Shown here: one piece after another, positions 1 through 8,429 of the stretch
Position numbering within the stretch: position 1 is the first letter of the stretch
How the letters are laid out: each line of letters starts with the position of its first letter
DNA from: Lysobacter sp. K5869
GTDB lineage: Bacteria > Pseudomonadota > Gammaproteobacteria > Xanthomonadales > Xanthomonadaceae
Direction of reading: 5' to 3'
DNA: 64,000 nt
NCBI RefSeq assembly: GCF_018847975.1
Contig: NZ_CP072597.1
Location: forward strand, 3,449,001-3,513,000
The notes under the pieces: model-generated
The model's database searches: none
The model's input: only the letters and a program-made list of their open reading frames with translations
Told to the model about the DNA's origin: nothing
Made by a program: the position numbers and the translations under genes

Positions 1-1302
1 GCGCGCGACCAGGCGATCCACATCGTCCAGCGCGCGCCGCAGCCGCGCCGTGGTTTCGCTGTCGCGCGCGGGCGGGGCGATGCCGTCGAGGATCGAGCGC
101 TCGGGGTCGGCCAGGACCTCTTCGCGCAGGCGCAGGCCGTGCGCGGCCAGGATCGGCGCCAGTTGTTCGGCGCGCGCGCGCAGGTCGGCCAGGGTGTTGC
201 GGTAGGCGATCTCGCAGATGCGCCGGCGCGCGGAGAAGCTGAAGGCGTTGGTGAAGAACAGTTCGCGGTCTTCGGCGTTGGGTTCGAACACCAGTTGGTC
301 GATGTCGGGGTACTGCTGGGCGTAGCGCGCCAGTCCGACCTGCATGCGCGATTGCAGCAGGGTGCGGAAGGTCTGCGACAGCACCGCGGGCAGGCCGCCG
401 GCGGCGAGGCTGTTGTCTTCGCTGACCGCCGCGCCGTGGTTGTGGTTGAACGGCACCAGCGGGTTGAGGCCGATCAGCAGGTCGATGCCGCGGTCGAGCA
501 CGACCGAGGCGTGCATGGTCCGGCGCAGCGCGCCGTCGACGAAGTGGCGGCCTTCGATGTCGACCGGCGGGTACAGGCCGGGCAGGGCGGCGCTGGCTTG
601 CACGGCCTTGGAGATCGGCACGTCGTCCCAGCCTTCGTCGCCGAAGCGCACGGCTTCGCCGCTGTCGATGTCGACGGCGACGACGTAGAGCTCGGCGTCG
701 AGTTCGCGAAAGTCGTTGCTGCGGCCGCGGCGGGTGAACACTTCGCGCAGGAAGCGTTCGACTTCGCTGTTGTCGAACAGGCCGTTGGGGATCAGGCCGC
801 CGAAGCGGGTGATCAGGTCCGACCAGCGCGCTTCCAGCGGCGAGAACAGCAGTTCGCGCCACCATTCGGTGGCCAGTCGCGGAAAGCTGGCGGCGCGCTT
901 GAGGTATTCGACGAAGGCCGGGCGCATGAAGGTTTCGGGGCGGAATTCGACGTCGGCGCTGTCGCCGGTGACGAAGATCCGGCACATCTCGGCCGTGTCC
1001 ATGCGGTTGGCGAGGCCAGCGGCGAGGAAGGCGCCGCTGCTGACGCCGACGTAGCAGTCCAGGCGGGTCAGGTCGAGGCCTTCGATGGCTTCGTCGAGGG
1101 CGCGCAGGGCGCCGAGTTCGTACATGCCGCCGATGGGGCCGCCGCCGGCGATGGCCAGGCCGATGCGCGGGCCGTCGCCGCGGGCGGTGCCGTTCTTGGC
1201 GGTCTCGGGTTTCGCGGTGGTTTTGGCGGCGCCGCGGGTCTTGCTTCCTTTCGCCGCCGGCTTGCGGCTCGCCCGGTGGCGGGCGGAATGAAGTGACAGC
1301 AT
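1..1302 (-). CDS. Patatin-like phospholipase family protein (C-terminus cut by window edge)
   Basis: Predicted lipid acyl hydrolase of the patatin family. Translating the minus strand from the ATG at 1302 gives a basic, low-complexity N-terminus of about 45 residues, then the oxyanion-hole glycine motif GGGPIGG, the nucleophile elbow GVSSG (G-x-S-x-G), and much further on DGA, the aspartate of the Ser-Asp dyad. All patatin motifs are in order, so the enzyme looks active. The reading frame is open to base 1, so the 3' end lies outside the window. The Lys/Ala-rich N-terminal extension is not part of the fold; it may be a linker or an over-called start, but no later start codon precedes the glycine motif convincingly. 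Substrate is unknown; phospholipid is the usual one for the family. Confidence 0.85.
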   Translation of the reverse strand, partial: MLSLHSARHRASRKPAAKGSKTRGAAKTTAKPETAKNGTARGDGPRIGLAIAGGGPIGGMYELGALRALDEAIEGLDLTRLDCYVGVSSGAFLAAGLANRMDTAEMCRIFVTGDSADVEFRPETFMRPAFVEYLKRAASFPRLATEWWRELLFSPLEARWSDLITRFGGLIPNGLFDNSEVERFLREVFTRRGRSNDFRELDAELYVVAVDIDSGEAVRFGDEGWDDVPISKAVQASAALPGLYPPVDIEGRHFVDGALRRTMHASVVLDRGIDLLIGLNPLVPFNHNHGAAVSEDNSLAAGGLPAVLSQTFRTLLQSRMQVGLARYAQQYPDIDQLVFEPNAEDRELFFTNAFSFSARRRICEIAYRNTLADLRARAEQLAPILAAHGLRLREEVLADPERSILDGIAPPARDSETTARLRRALDDVDRLVAR

Positions 1303-1410
1303 GTGATCGGCGGCACGGCCCTGGCGGTAGTCGGTCGAGTGTAGCCGAGCGGGGCGAGGCGTCCAGCGGGGGTGTACGAAGGTCGAAGGGGCGCGCTTCG
1401 GGGGGGGCGC

Positions 1411-1480
1411 ATCGGGTCCGGGAGCCTCCCCACGGACGCGGGCCTTTGGCAAGGTCCGTGGGGAGGCTCCCGGACCCGAT
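1411..1480. repeat. Perfect 27-bp inverted repeat with 16-nt loop
   Basis: The arms 1411-1437 and 1454-1480 are exact reverse complements (core GGGAGGCTCCCGGACC). They lie between the patatin gene, which is transcribed leftward, and the hypothetical gene at 1544. No T tract follows, so this is not a classical terminator. It does not match the three repeat families seen elsewhere in the window. Confidence 0.8.
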
Positions 1481-1543
1481 GCTTCGTCGGTGCTTGAAAG
1501 CGGTGCTTGCGGGCTTGCGGGGCTGCCGCGATCATCGGCCCCG

Positions 1544-2266
1544 ATGTCCAGAACATCCGACCTCAGCCGCCGCATGGCCTGCCTGCTGACCCGCCATCAG
1601 GCCTTGCACGATCCCGAGCGCGAGCCGCGCAACCGCCTGCGTTGGCTGCCAGAGCTGCGGCAATGGCAGGCGCGCCGGCTGGAAGCCAGTTTCGACCGGT
1701 TCCTGCGCGATCCGCGCCGGCGTCCGGCGGCGCAGTTCTTCCTCAGCGACGTCTACAACGACCGCGACTTCAGCCGCCGCGACGCCGACATCGCGCGGGT
1801 GTTGCCGATGATGCAGAAGCTGCTGCCCGGGCCGTTGCTGGCGACGGTGGCCGATGCGATCGAGCTGGGTTTGCTGACCCAAGCCTTCGACCTGCGCATC
1901 AGCGAACGCCTGCACGAGCTGGCGCCGCGCCGGCGCAAGCTCGACGGCGCGCTGTACGCGCAGGCGTATCGCGCCTGCGGGCTGCCGCGGCTGCGCGAGC
2001 ATCAGATCGTGTTGATCGAACACGTCGGCTTGGGGCTGGGCAAGGCGGTGCGGATGCCCGGCATCCTGACCTTGCTCAAGCTCTCGCGCGGACCGGCCAA
2101 GGCGGCCGGGCTCTCGGAATTGCAGGGGTTTTTGGAGCGCGGCTTCGCCGCGTTCGCGCAGTTGGGCGATGTGCGCGAGTTCATCGCCGAGATCGGTTCG
2201 GACGAGCGCGAGGTGGCGCAGCGTCTGTTCGACGGCGACGAGGATCCGTTTCCGGATTTGGATTAG
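1544..2266 (+). CDS. Conserved hypothetical protein (240 aa)
   Basis: Soluble protein with no signal peptide or membrane segment. It is rich in Arg and Leu and looks largely helical. A conserved-looking block reads FFLSDVYNDRDFSRRD, followed by a leucine-rich stretch (VLPMMQKLLPGPLLATVADAIELGLL). I take it for one of the uncharacterised proteins common in Xanthomonadaceae; no catalytic motif is visible. I chose the ATG at 1544 over the in-frame one at 1490 because the upstream 18 residues are low quality and overlap the 3' side of the inverted-repeat region. Function unknown. Confidence 0.7.
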   Translation: MSRTSDLSRRMACLLTRHQALHDPEREPRNRLRWLPELRQWQARRLEASFDRFLRDPRRRPAAQFFLSDVYNDRDFSRRDADIARVLPMMQKLLPGPLLATVADAIELGLLTQAFDLRISERLHELAPRRRKLDGALYAQAYRACGLPRLREHQIVLIEHVGLGLGKAVRMPGILTLLKLSRGPAKAAGLSELQGFLERGFAAFAQLGDVREFIAEIGSDEREVAQRLFDGDEDPFPDLD

Positions 2267-2302
2267 CGCCCCGGGCTCGGCGTCCGCGAATGCCGCGTCC
2301 GC

Positions 2303-2396
2303 CCCCTGTAGGAGCGGCGCGAGCCGCGACCGCGACACCACGCCTACGGCGCAACCTGCAACCCCGCGGTCGCGGCTCACGCCGCTCCTACAGGGG
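2303..2396. repeat. REP-like palindrome pair, family A
   Basis: Two inverted copies of a roughly 30-bp unit (core TGTAGGAGCGGCGCGAGCC, then GCGACCGCG) form a long hairpin between two genes that end toward each other. The same unit recurs at about 4.0-4.2, 56.3-56.5 and 61.5-61.8 kb. Confidence 0.85.
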
Positions 2397-2408
2397 CTTG
2401 CGTTCGGC

Positions 2409-2717
2409 TCAGCCCAGCGCGCGCACGAACGCGGGCAGATTCTCGCGCCACTGCGCGCTGCGGATCTTGTCGAAGTACAGCCGCTGCCCGCTCGGCTGCG
2501 CGTCGACGTGGGCCAGGTCGGCCAGGCGCTCGGTCGGGCCGCCGAGCGCGGCGAACAGGACGAAATCGAGTCGTTCGCGCGCGTCGCCGCGGCTCAGCTG
2601 CCAGACGATGCGGTCGCGCTCGACGTAGAACAGTTCGTCGGCGCCGAACTCGCCCTCGATCCGCCAGCCTTCGCGTTCCAGCGCGTCGCGCAGTTCGGTC
2701 AGGCGGGCGCGGGTCAT
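2409..2717 (-). CDS. Conserved hypothetical protein (102 aa)
   Basis: Small soluble protein starting MTRARLTELRDALEREGWRI, with the pattern of a short alpha/beta domain that includes the strand-like segments DELFYVERDRIVWQLSR and LDFVLFAAL. It has no cysteines, signal peptide or membrane segment. It lies 5 bp downstream of the PHA-system gene on the same strand, so the two are probably one transcript. I do not recognise a family with certainty. Confidence 0.65.
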   Translation of the reverse strand: MTRARLTELRDALEREGWRIEGEFGADELFYVERDRIVWQLSRGDARERLDFVLFAALGGPTERLADLAHVDAQPSGQRLYFDKIRSAQWRENLPAFVRALG

Positions 2718-2721
2718 GCGC

Positions 2722-2997
2722 TTACTTGAACTTCTCTTCCAGCACGCGGCGGATCTCGGCCTCGATCGGCCCCTTCATCGCGCCGAGCAGGAACCCAAGC
2801 TGCGCGGTCACGCGCAGATGCTCCGGGGCCACCGCGATCTTGCCGTCGACGCCGCTGCGGGCGAAGTTGAGCACGTCGCCGTCCCAGTTGTATTCGACGT
2901 CGAAGCGTTCGGCGAGCTTCTTGGCCACCTCTTCGACGGCTTTGCGCGCCTTGGCCGGGGCCAGCGAATGCGGGTGGCGGATATCGATGCTGGACAT
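2722..2997 (-). CDS. Polyhydroxyalkanoic acid system family protein (91 aa)
   Basis: Small protein of the family found with polyhydroxyalkanoate granule genes (PHA_gran_rgn type). It reads MSSIDIRHPHSLAPAKARKA at the start, with the family pattern of an N-terminal helix (KARKAVEEVAKKLAERF), a central beta region (VEYNWDGDVLNFARSGVDGKIAV) and a C-terminal helix (IEAEIRRVLEEKF). The upstream in-frame extension is poor, so the start is the ATG at 2997, which has an AGGGAG-like Shine-Dalgarno sequence ahead of it. Exact molecular role is not established; no PHA synthase is in this window. Confidence 0.75.
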   Translation of the reverse strand: MSSIDIRHPHSLAPAKARKAVEEVAKKLAERFDVEYNWDGDVLNFARSGVDGKIAVAPEHLRVTAQLGFLLGAMKGPIEAEIRRVLEEKFK

Positions 2998-3151
2998 GTC
3001 TGGGTCTCCCTGGAAGCCGGCTATTGTGCGGGCAGGGACGGGCGCATCCAAGCCCGCCGCGGCGTCGGCGATAGCGATGCCGGACACGCCGCGCGCGCCT
3101 GGGTTCGCAGCAGGGTGTGCCTGGCGCTGCAACCTGCTAGATTCCCGCCGG

Positions 3152-3955
3152 GTGAGCGTCCTTAAACTGCGATACCCCAACCGCGAGCACGGCGACCTGG
3201 CGTTGAAGCCGGGCGTGCACGCCATCGGCCGCGATTCGGCCGGCCGCACCGTGCTGGTCGAGGACTCGGACGCGGCCATCGCGCAGTTCAGCGTCGACCG
3301 CCGCGGCGTGTGGCTGCAGGTGCGCGACAGCCTGCACGGGCTGCACGTCAACGGCCGCCCGGTGCGGCGCATGGCGATGCTGCGGCCCGGCGACGCGATC
3401 TTCATCGACGGCGTCGAGCTGCTGCTGGTGGCCGACAAGCCCGAGCCGGCGCCGCCGTTCGGGGTCGAGATTCCGGCCGATTCGCGCATGGTCGTGCGCG
3501 GCGTCGGCGGCGTGCATCACGGCCGCTGCTACACCCTGGAACAGCCCAAGGTGATCGGCCGCGCCGGCGACTGCGACATCCGCATCAACGAACCGGCCTT
3601 CGCCGATCGCCACGCGCGGCTGGAAGCGCACGCCGACGGCGTGGTGCTGCGCGACGTGGGTTCGCTCGACGGCAGCGTGGTCAACGGCCAGCCGGTGCGG
3701 CATGCGCTGCTCAAGCCGGGCGATCAGTTGCTGCTCGACGGCCAGCACCGTTTCGTGATCGAAGCGCCGACCCGGCGGTTGAGCGCGGCCGATGCGCTGC
3801 AGGCGCAGTTGGCGCAGGAGCAGGCGGCCAACGAAGACAAGGCCACGCCGCCTTCGGCGCTGCCCTCGTCGGTGCGGCGCATGCCGTGGCTGTTGCTGGC
3901 GGCGGTGGTGATGGCGGGGTTGTTGGGGTTGTTGCTGCTTTACGGGGTGCGGTAA
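3152..3955 (+). CDS. FHA domain-containing membrane-anchored protein (267 aa)
   Basis: Starts with GTG at 3152. The N-terminal half (about residues 1-95) looks like a degenerate FHA domain (GVHAIGRDSAG, then DSLHGLHVNGRPV). The second, residues about 105-200, is a clear FHA phosphopeptide-binding domain with KVIGRAGDCDIRI, ADRHARLE and LDGSVVNGQPV. A Gln/Ala-rich linker leads to a single C-terminal transmembrane helix (WLLLAAVVMAGLLGLLLLYG), so the FHA domains probably face the cytoplasm. It stands between repeats without an obvious kinase partner. The role is inferred as phosphothreonine-dependent scaffolding or signalling. Confidence 0.8.
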   Translation: MSVLKLRYPNREHGDLALKPGVHAIGRDSAGRTVLVEDSDAAIAQFSVDRRGVWLQVRDSLHGLHVNGRPVRRMAMLRPGDAIFIDGVELLLVADKPEPAPPFGVEIPADSRMVVRGVGGVHHGRCYTLEQPKVIGRAGDCDIRINEPAFADRHARLEAHADGVVLRDVGSLDGSVVNGQPVRHALLKPGDQLLLDGQHRFVIEAPTRRLSAADALQAQLAQEQAANEDKATPPSALPSSVRRMPWLLLAAVVMAGLLGLLLLYGVR

Positions 3956-4024
3956 GGCCGGAGCGCTTCGGGGTCGGGCGGCGTTGGGTAGCGGCGGCAT
4001 CGTGCTTGCGGCGCGATGTGTGAG

Positions 4025-4212
4025 CGCGCGGTCGCGGCTCGCGCCGCTCCTACCGTCGGCTGCGGCCGTTTTCGCGTTGGGCTTGGAATCTCGCGGGACG
4101 CGCGGAACTCTCGATCGCTCCCTGTAGGAGCGGCGCGAGCCGCGACCGCGACCTCTCGCTTACATCGAAACCTTGCGGCCCCGTGATCGCGGCTCACGCC
4201 GCTCCTACACGG
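4025..4212. repeat. REP-like repeats, family A (three units)
   Basis: One unit at 4025-4053 and an inverted pair at about 4120-4153 and 4181-4212. The last unit contains the stop codon of msrQ (TAG inside GTGTAGGAGCGG on the minus strand), so the repeat has become the end of that gene. Confidence 0.85.
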
Positions 4213-4894
4213 GTTGCGGCCGTTTCGGCTTGGGCTTGGACACGCGCTTCCACACCCGCCACCCCAGCAACGCCGCGAGGATGCCCGCGTACAGCGCGGG
4301 CTCGCGGATGTCGGATTTCACCAGCCACCAGAAGTGCAGCACCGCCAGCACGGCGATGGCGTAAACCAACTGGTGCAGCCGCCCCCACAGCCGGCCCAGG
4401 CGCCGCATCATGCCCTGGGTCGAGGTGAGCGCCAGCGGCACCAGCAGCAGCCACGCGGCGAAGCCGACGGTGATGTAGGGACGTTTGGCGATTTCCTCGA
4501 AGATTTGGGTCCAGTAGCCGCGCAGGTCGAGCACCAGATAGGCGGCCAGATGCAGGCTGGCGTAGAAGAACGCGTACAGGCCCAGCAGGCGGCGGAAGCG
4601 CAGCAGCACGGCTTGGCCGGTGAGTTGCCGCAGCGGCGTCACCGCCAGCGCGATCATCAGGAAACGCAGCGCCCACAGGCCCAGGCGGTGTTCGATCGCG
4701 GCCACCGGGTCGGCGCCCAGGCCGCCGCTGCCGGTCAGGAATTCGGCGCGGATCTGCCACGCCAGGATCGCGGCCGGAGTCAGCGCCAGCAGATGCGCCA
4801 GCGTCTTGGCGGCGATCACGCCGGGCGGGGTCTTGCGCGGTGCGGCGGTGCGGCGCGCGGCGGGCGCCGCGGCTGCGGGAACGGCGTCGCTCAT
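4205..4894 (-). CDS. msrQ: MsrQ, heme-binding membrane subunit of the MsrPQ system
   Basis: Inner-membrane b-type heme protein that passes electrons from the respiratory chain (quinone side) to the periplasmic reductase MsrP. The 229-aa product has about six hydrophobic helices and the ferric-reductase-like histidines expected of YedZ/MsrQ (EHRLGLWALRF, YASLHLAAYLVLD, LHQLVYAIAVLAVLHFWW). The ATG at 4894 is 2 bp after the msrP stop, so the pair is translated as an operon. The N-terminus carries an Ala/Pro-rich tail of about 25 residues. The C-terminal residues KPKPKRPQPV run into a REP repeat that supplies the stop codon. Confidence 0.93.
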   Translation of the reverse strand: MSDAVPAAAAPAARRTAAPRKTPPGVIAAKTLAHLLALTPAAILAWQIRAEFLTGSGGLGADPVAAIEHRLGLWALRFLMIALAVTPLRQLTGQAVLLRFRRLLGLYAFFYASLHLAAYLVLDLRGYWTQIFEEIAKRPYITVGFAAWLLLVPLALTSTQGMMRRLGRLWGRLHQLVYAIAVLAVLHFWWLVKSDIREPALYAGILAALLGWRVWKRVSKPKPKRPQPV

Positions 4895-4896
4895 GC

Positions 4897-5868
4897 TCAG
4901 AACCACGTCTTCAGGTTCATGCCGGCGTACAGGCTGGCGACTTGCTCGCCGTAGCCGTTGAACAGCCGGGTCGGAATGCGTTCGGCGAACAGCTTGCTGC
5001 CGGTGCCGGCGATGCGGCGCTCGGTCTTCTGGCTCCAGCGCGGGTGGTCGACGCTGGGATTGACGTTGGAGAAGAAGCCGTACTCCTCGGGCTGCAGCGA
5101 GTTCCAGGCGGTGGCCGGGCGGCGCTCGACGAAGGTGATGGCGACGATGGACTTGATGCTCTTGAAGCCGTACTTCCACGGCACCACCAGCCGCAGCGGC
5201 GCGCCGTTCTGCTGCGGCAGCGGCTTGCCGTACAGGCCGGTGGCGAGCAGGGTCAGCGGGTGCATGGCTTCGTCGATGCGCAGGCCTTCGCGGTAAGGCC
5301 AGTTGATCGAGGGATAGCCGATGCCGGGCATCTGCTGGCGGTCGGCGAGGGTGGTGAAGGCGACGTACTTGGCGTTGGCGTTCGGCTCGAAGCGCTTGAG
5401 CGCCTCGCCCAGCGGCACGCCGAGCCAGGGGATCACCATCGACCAGCCCTCCACGCAGCGCAGGCGGTAGATGCGTTCCTGCGGCGCCAGTCCCTTGATC
5501 AGGTCCTCCAGCGACAATTTGCCCGGCTTGGCGCATTGGCCGCCGACCGCGACCGTCCACGGGCTCAGGCGCAAGGTCTTGGCCGCCGCCGACGGGTCGC
5601 CCTTGCCGGTGCCGAACTCGTAGAAGTTGTTGTAGCTGGTGATGTCGGCGTAGGTGGTCGGTGTCTCGTCGGTGCGGAATCCGGCCTTGAGCTGTTCCGG
5701 CGTGGCCGGCTTGGCCGCCGACGGCGGCGGGGCCTCGGCGCCGGCGCAGCCGGACAGGCCCAGGGCCGGGCTCAGCGCCAGGGCCGCCAGCAGGCGCCGG
5801 CGGTCGCGGTAGACGGCCTCGTCGGTGATCTGGGAGGCGGGCAGGTTGAGGGCATCGCGCAACGACAT
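4897..5868 (-). CDS. msrP: MsrP, periplasmic molybdopterin methionine-sulfoxide reductase
   Basis: Molybdenum-cofactor enzyme that reduces oxidised methionines in periplasmic proteins, fed by MsrQ. The 323-aa product has a Tat-type signal ([12 protein letters not shown] followed by an ALGLSGC end). The cofactor-binding cysteine sits in [15 protein letters not shown], and [18 protein letters not shown] and [18 protein letters not shown] match the YedY family. I chose the ATG at 5868 ([12 protein letters not shown]); the upstream in-frame extension is Arg-rich and would bury the signal peptide. First gene of the msrPQ operon. Confidence 0.93.
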   Translation of the reverse strand: MSLRDALNLPASQITDEAVYRDRRRLLAALALSPALGLSGCAGAEAPPPSAAKPATPEQLKAGFRTDETPTTYADITSYNNFYEFGTGKGDPSAAAKTLRLSPWTVAVGGQCAKPGKLSLEDLIKGLAPQERIYRLRCVEGWSMVIPWLGVPLGEALKRFEPNANAKYVAFTTLADRQQMPGIGYPSINWPYREGLRIDEAMHPLTLLATGLYGKPLPQQNGAPLRLVVPWKYGFKSIKSIVAITFVERRPATAWNSLQPEEYGFFSNVNPSVDHPRWSQKTERRIAGTGSKLFAERIPTRLFNGYGEQVASLYAGMNLKTWF

Positions 5869-6051
5869 GGGACGGCTCCGAAGGCTTCGCGGCAGGGGGC
5901 GCCGGGTGGGTACGGTCGTATGACGTCTTAGCGACCGTTTCATTCCCTAGAGGCGGCTTGAGCGGCAAAAGTTGCGCGGGTAACGACACGTACACACGGT
6001 GCTGCACTGCGGCATACTGCGGGGCCACCCCCTCACACCACGGAGCTACCG

Positions 6052-7137
6052 ATGTCCCGCGCTTTCAACTTTAGTGCCGGTCCCGCGACCCTGCCCGAAC
6101 CGGTCCTGCTGCAGGCGCAGTCGGAGCTGCTGGAGTGGAACAACGCCGGGGCCTCGATCGTCGAACTCAGCCACCGCGGGCCCGAATTCATCCAGGTCGC
6201 CGCCGAGGCCGAGCGCGACCTGCGCGCGCTGATGTCGATCCCGGACGACTACGCCGTGCTGTTCCTGCAGGGCGGCGCGACCGCGCAGCAGGCGCTGATC
6301 GCGCTGAACTTCGCCAACCCCGGCCAGGCCGTGGACTACGTCGTCACCGGCCACTGGGGCAAGACCGCATTGAAGCAGGTCAAGCCTTATGTGAGCGCGA
6401 ACGTGGCCGCCAACGGCGAGGCCGGCGGTTTCCGCGACATTCCGGCGCGCGCCGAATGGAACCTGAGTAAGGACGCCGCCTACGTCCACTACACCGCCAA
6501 CGAAACCATCCACGGCGTCGAGTTCCGCGATATCCCCGACACCGGCGACGTGCCGCTGGTGGCCGACTTTTCGTCGTCCATCGCCGCCGAGCCGGTGGAC
6601 GTGTCCAAGTTCGGCGTGATCTACGCCGGCGCGCAGAAGAACCTCGGCCCGGTCGGCGTCAGCGTCGTGATCGTGCGCCGCGACCTGCTCGAACGCGCCG
6701 GCCAGCCGCGCGCGGACATCTTCGACTACCGCTCGCACGTCAAGGGCGAGTCCATGCTCAACACCCCGCCGACCTGGAACTGGTATCTGGCCGGGCTGGT
6801 GTTCAAGTGGATGCTGGCCGAAGGCGGCGTCGAAGAGTTCGCCCAGCGCAACGCGCGCAAGGCCGAGCTGCTGTACGGCGTGATCGACAACTCCGGCGGC
6901 TATTACCGCAACGAAGTCGCCCCGGCCGTGCGCTCGCGCATGAACGTGCCGTTCTTCCTCAAGGACGAAGCGCTGGACAAGCCCTTCCTCAAGGAAGCCG
7001 AAGCGGCCGGGCTGATCTCGCTCAAGGGCCACCGCGCCCTCGGCGGCATGCGCGCTTCGATCTACAACGCGATGCCGGAGGCGGGCGTGCAGGCGCTGGC
7101 TTCGTTCATGCGCGACTTCCAACAAAGACATGGCTGA
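6052..7137 (+). CDS. serC: Phosphoserine aminotransferase
   Basis: PLP enzyme converting 3-phosphohydroxypyruvate and glutamate to phosphoserine (serine synthesis); it also acts in pyridoxal phosphate synthesis. The 361-aa length is typical. It begins [19 protein letters not shown], has the PLP-binding lysine K196 in [10 protein letters not shown], and carries GHWGKTA and the C-terminal [15 protein letters not shown] motif. The start is preceded by GGAG. It heads a gene set with pheA, hisC and aroA, linking serine and aromatic amino acid synthesis as in many proteobacteria. Confidence 0.97.
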   Translation: MSRAFNFSAGPATLPEPVLLQAQSELLEWNNAGASIVELSHRGPEFIQVAAEAERDLRALMSIPDDYAVLFLQGGATAQQALIALNFANPGQAVDYVVTGHWGKTALKQVKPYVSANVAANGEAGGFRDIPARAEWNLSKDAAYVHYTANETIHGVEFRDIPDTGDVPLVADFSSSIAAEPVDVSKFGVIYAGAQKNLGPVGVSVVIVRRDLLERAGQPRADIFDYRSHVKGESMLNTPPTWNWYLAGLVFKWMLAEGGVEEFAQRNARKAELLYGVIDNSGGYYRNEVAPAVRSRMNVPFFLKDEALDKPFLKEAEAAGLISLKGHRALGGMRASIYNAMPEAGVQALASFMRDFQQRHG

Positions 7138-7202
7138 GCGACCGCGCTGGCCGGCGCCCGAGCGGGCGCCGGCTGCGGTCGCCGTAGACAAGACTTAAGG
7201 CA

Positions 7203-8429
7203 ATGACCACCAAATCCAGCAAGACCAAGCCGGCCGCCGGCAAGACCCAGGCCGCCGCCGACAAGAGCGCGGACAAGAAGAAAGCCGCCGCCAAGCCCAA
7301 GGCCAAGGCCGAAGCGGCGGCGCCGGCCGCGGCCGCCGAGCCCGCCGCCGGCGTCCCCGACCTCGCCACGCTGCGCACGCGCATCGACGGCATCGACCGC
7401 CACATCCAGCAGCTCATCGCCGAGCGCGCCCAGTTCGCCAATCAAGTCGGCAAGGCCAAGGGCAAGCTGGCCGCCGCGGTCGATTACTACCGCCCCGAAC
7501 GCGAAGCGCAGGTGCTGCGCCGGGTGGTGGACCGCAACGACGGCCCGCTCAACGACGAAGTGCTGGTGCGGCTGTTCCGCGAAATCATGTCGGCCTGTCT
7601 GGCCCAGCAGGAGCCGCTGAAGATCGGCTTCCTCGGCCCGGAAGGCACGCACTCGCAGCAGGCGGTGTACAAGCACTTCGGCCATTCGATCCACGGCCTG
7701 CCGTTGGCCAGCATCGAGGAAGTGTTCCAGGAAGTGGAAGCCGGCAGCGCCGACTTCGGCGTGGTGCCGGTGGAGAACTCCACCCAGGGCACGATCCAGT
7801 CCACGCTGGACATGTTCCTCACCTCCAAGCTCAAGATCTGCGGCGAAGTCGAGCTGCGCGTGCACCAGCACCTGCTCTCGCGCAGCGGCCGGATCGAGGA
7901 CATCGAGCGGGTCTACTCGCATCCGCAGTCGTTCGCGCAGTGCAAGGCGTGGCTGCGCCAGTACCTGCCGAAGGCCGAGAAGATTCCGGTGTCGAGCAAC
8001 GCCGAGGCCGCGCGCCGCGCGCGCAACGCCGACGACGCGGCGGCCATCGCCGGCGTCGCCGCGGCCAACGTGTACGGGCTGCGCAGCGTGGCGGGGCCGA
8101 TCGAGGACCGTCCCGACAATACGACGCGTTTCTTGGTCATCGGCCGCGAACTGTTCTCGCCCTCGGGCAACGACCGCACCTCGCTGCTGATCTTCATCAA
8201 GGACCAGCCCGGCGCGCTGTACAACGTGCTCTCGCCGTTCGCCAAGCGCGGGCTGAGCATGAACCGCATCGAATCGCGTCCCGGCCACACCGGCCGCTGG
8301 CAGTACGCGTTCTTCGTCGACATCGGCGGCCACGTGCAGGAAGACGCGATGCGCGAAGCGCTGGAGGAACTGGAAGAGCTGGCGCACGAGGTCAAGGTGC
8401 TCGGCTCCTACCCGGTGGCGATCGCATGA
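7203..8429 (+). CDS. pheA: Bifunctional chorismate mutase / prephenate dehydratase (P-protein)
   Basis: Makes phenylpyruvate from chorismate for phenylalanine synthesis. Domains: chorismate mutase (AroQ helices) about residues 54-138; prephenate dehydratase from about 140 (KIGFLGPEGTHSQQA, with the TTRF motif near 305); and the C-terminal ACT domain about 324-408 with GALYNVLSPF and the Phe-sensing ESRP. An extra N-terminus of about 50 Lys/Ala/Pro-rich residues precedes the mutase domain, unlike the usual enzyme. No alternative start lies inside it, and AAGG stands before the ATG. The stop overlaps the hisC start (ATGA). Confidence 0.95.
   Translation: MTTKSSKTKPAAGKTQAAADKSADKKKAAAKPKAKAEAAAPAAAAEPAAGVPDLATLRTRIDGIDRHIQQLIAERAQFANQVGKAKGKLAAAVDYYRPEREAQVLRRVVDRNDGPLNDEVLVRLFREIMSACLAQQEPLKIGFLGPEGTHSQQAVYKHFGHSIHGLPLASIEEVFQEVEAGSADFGVVPVENSTQGTIQSTLDMFLTSKLKICGEVELRVHQHLLSRSGRIEDIERVYSHPQSFAQCKAWLRQYLPKAEKIPVSSNAEAARRARNADDAAAIAGVAAANVYGLRSVAGPIEDRPDNTTRFLVIGRELFSPSGNDRTSLLIFIKDQPGALYNVLSPFAKRGLSMNRIESRPGHTGRWQYAFFVDIGGHVQEDAMREALEELEELAHEVKVLGSYPVAIA

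Noticed and set aside
139..1296. Open frame of 385 codons on the plus strand
   Set aside because: Antisense to the patatin gene; its product is Val/Gly/Ala-rich without family features, while the minus strand has all patatin motifs.
2303..2396. Rho-independent terminator
   Set aside because: The hairpin is strong, but there is no T tract and the same unit recurs as a dispersed repeat, so it is listed as REP.
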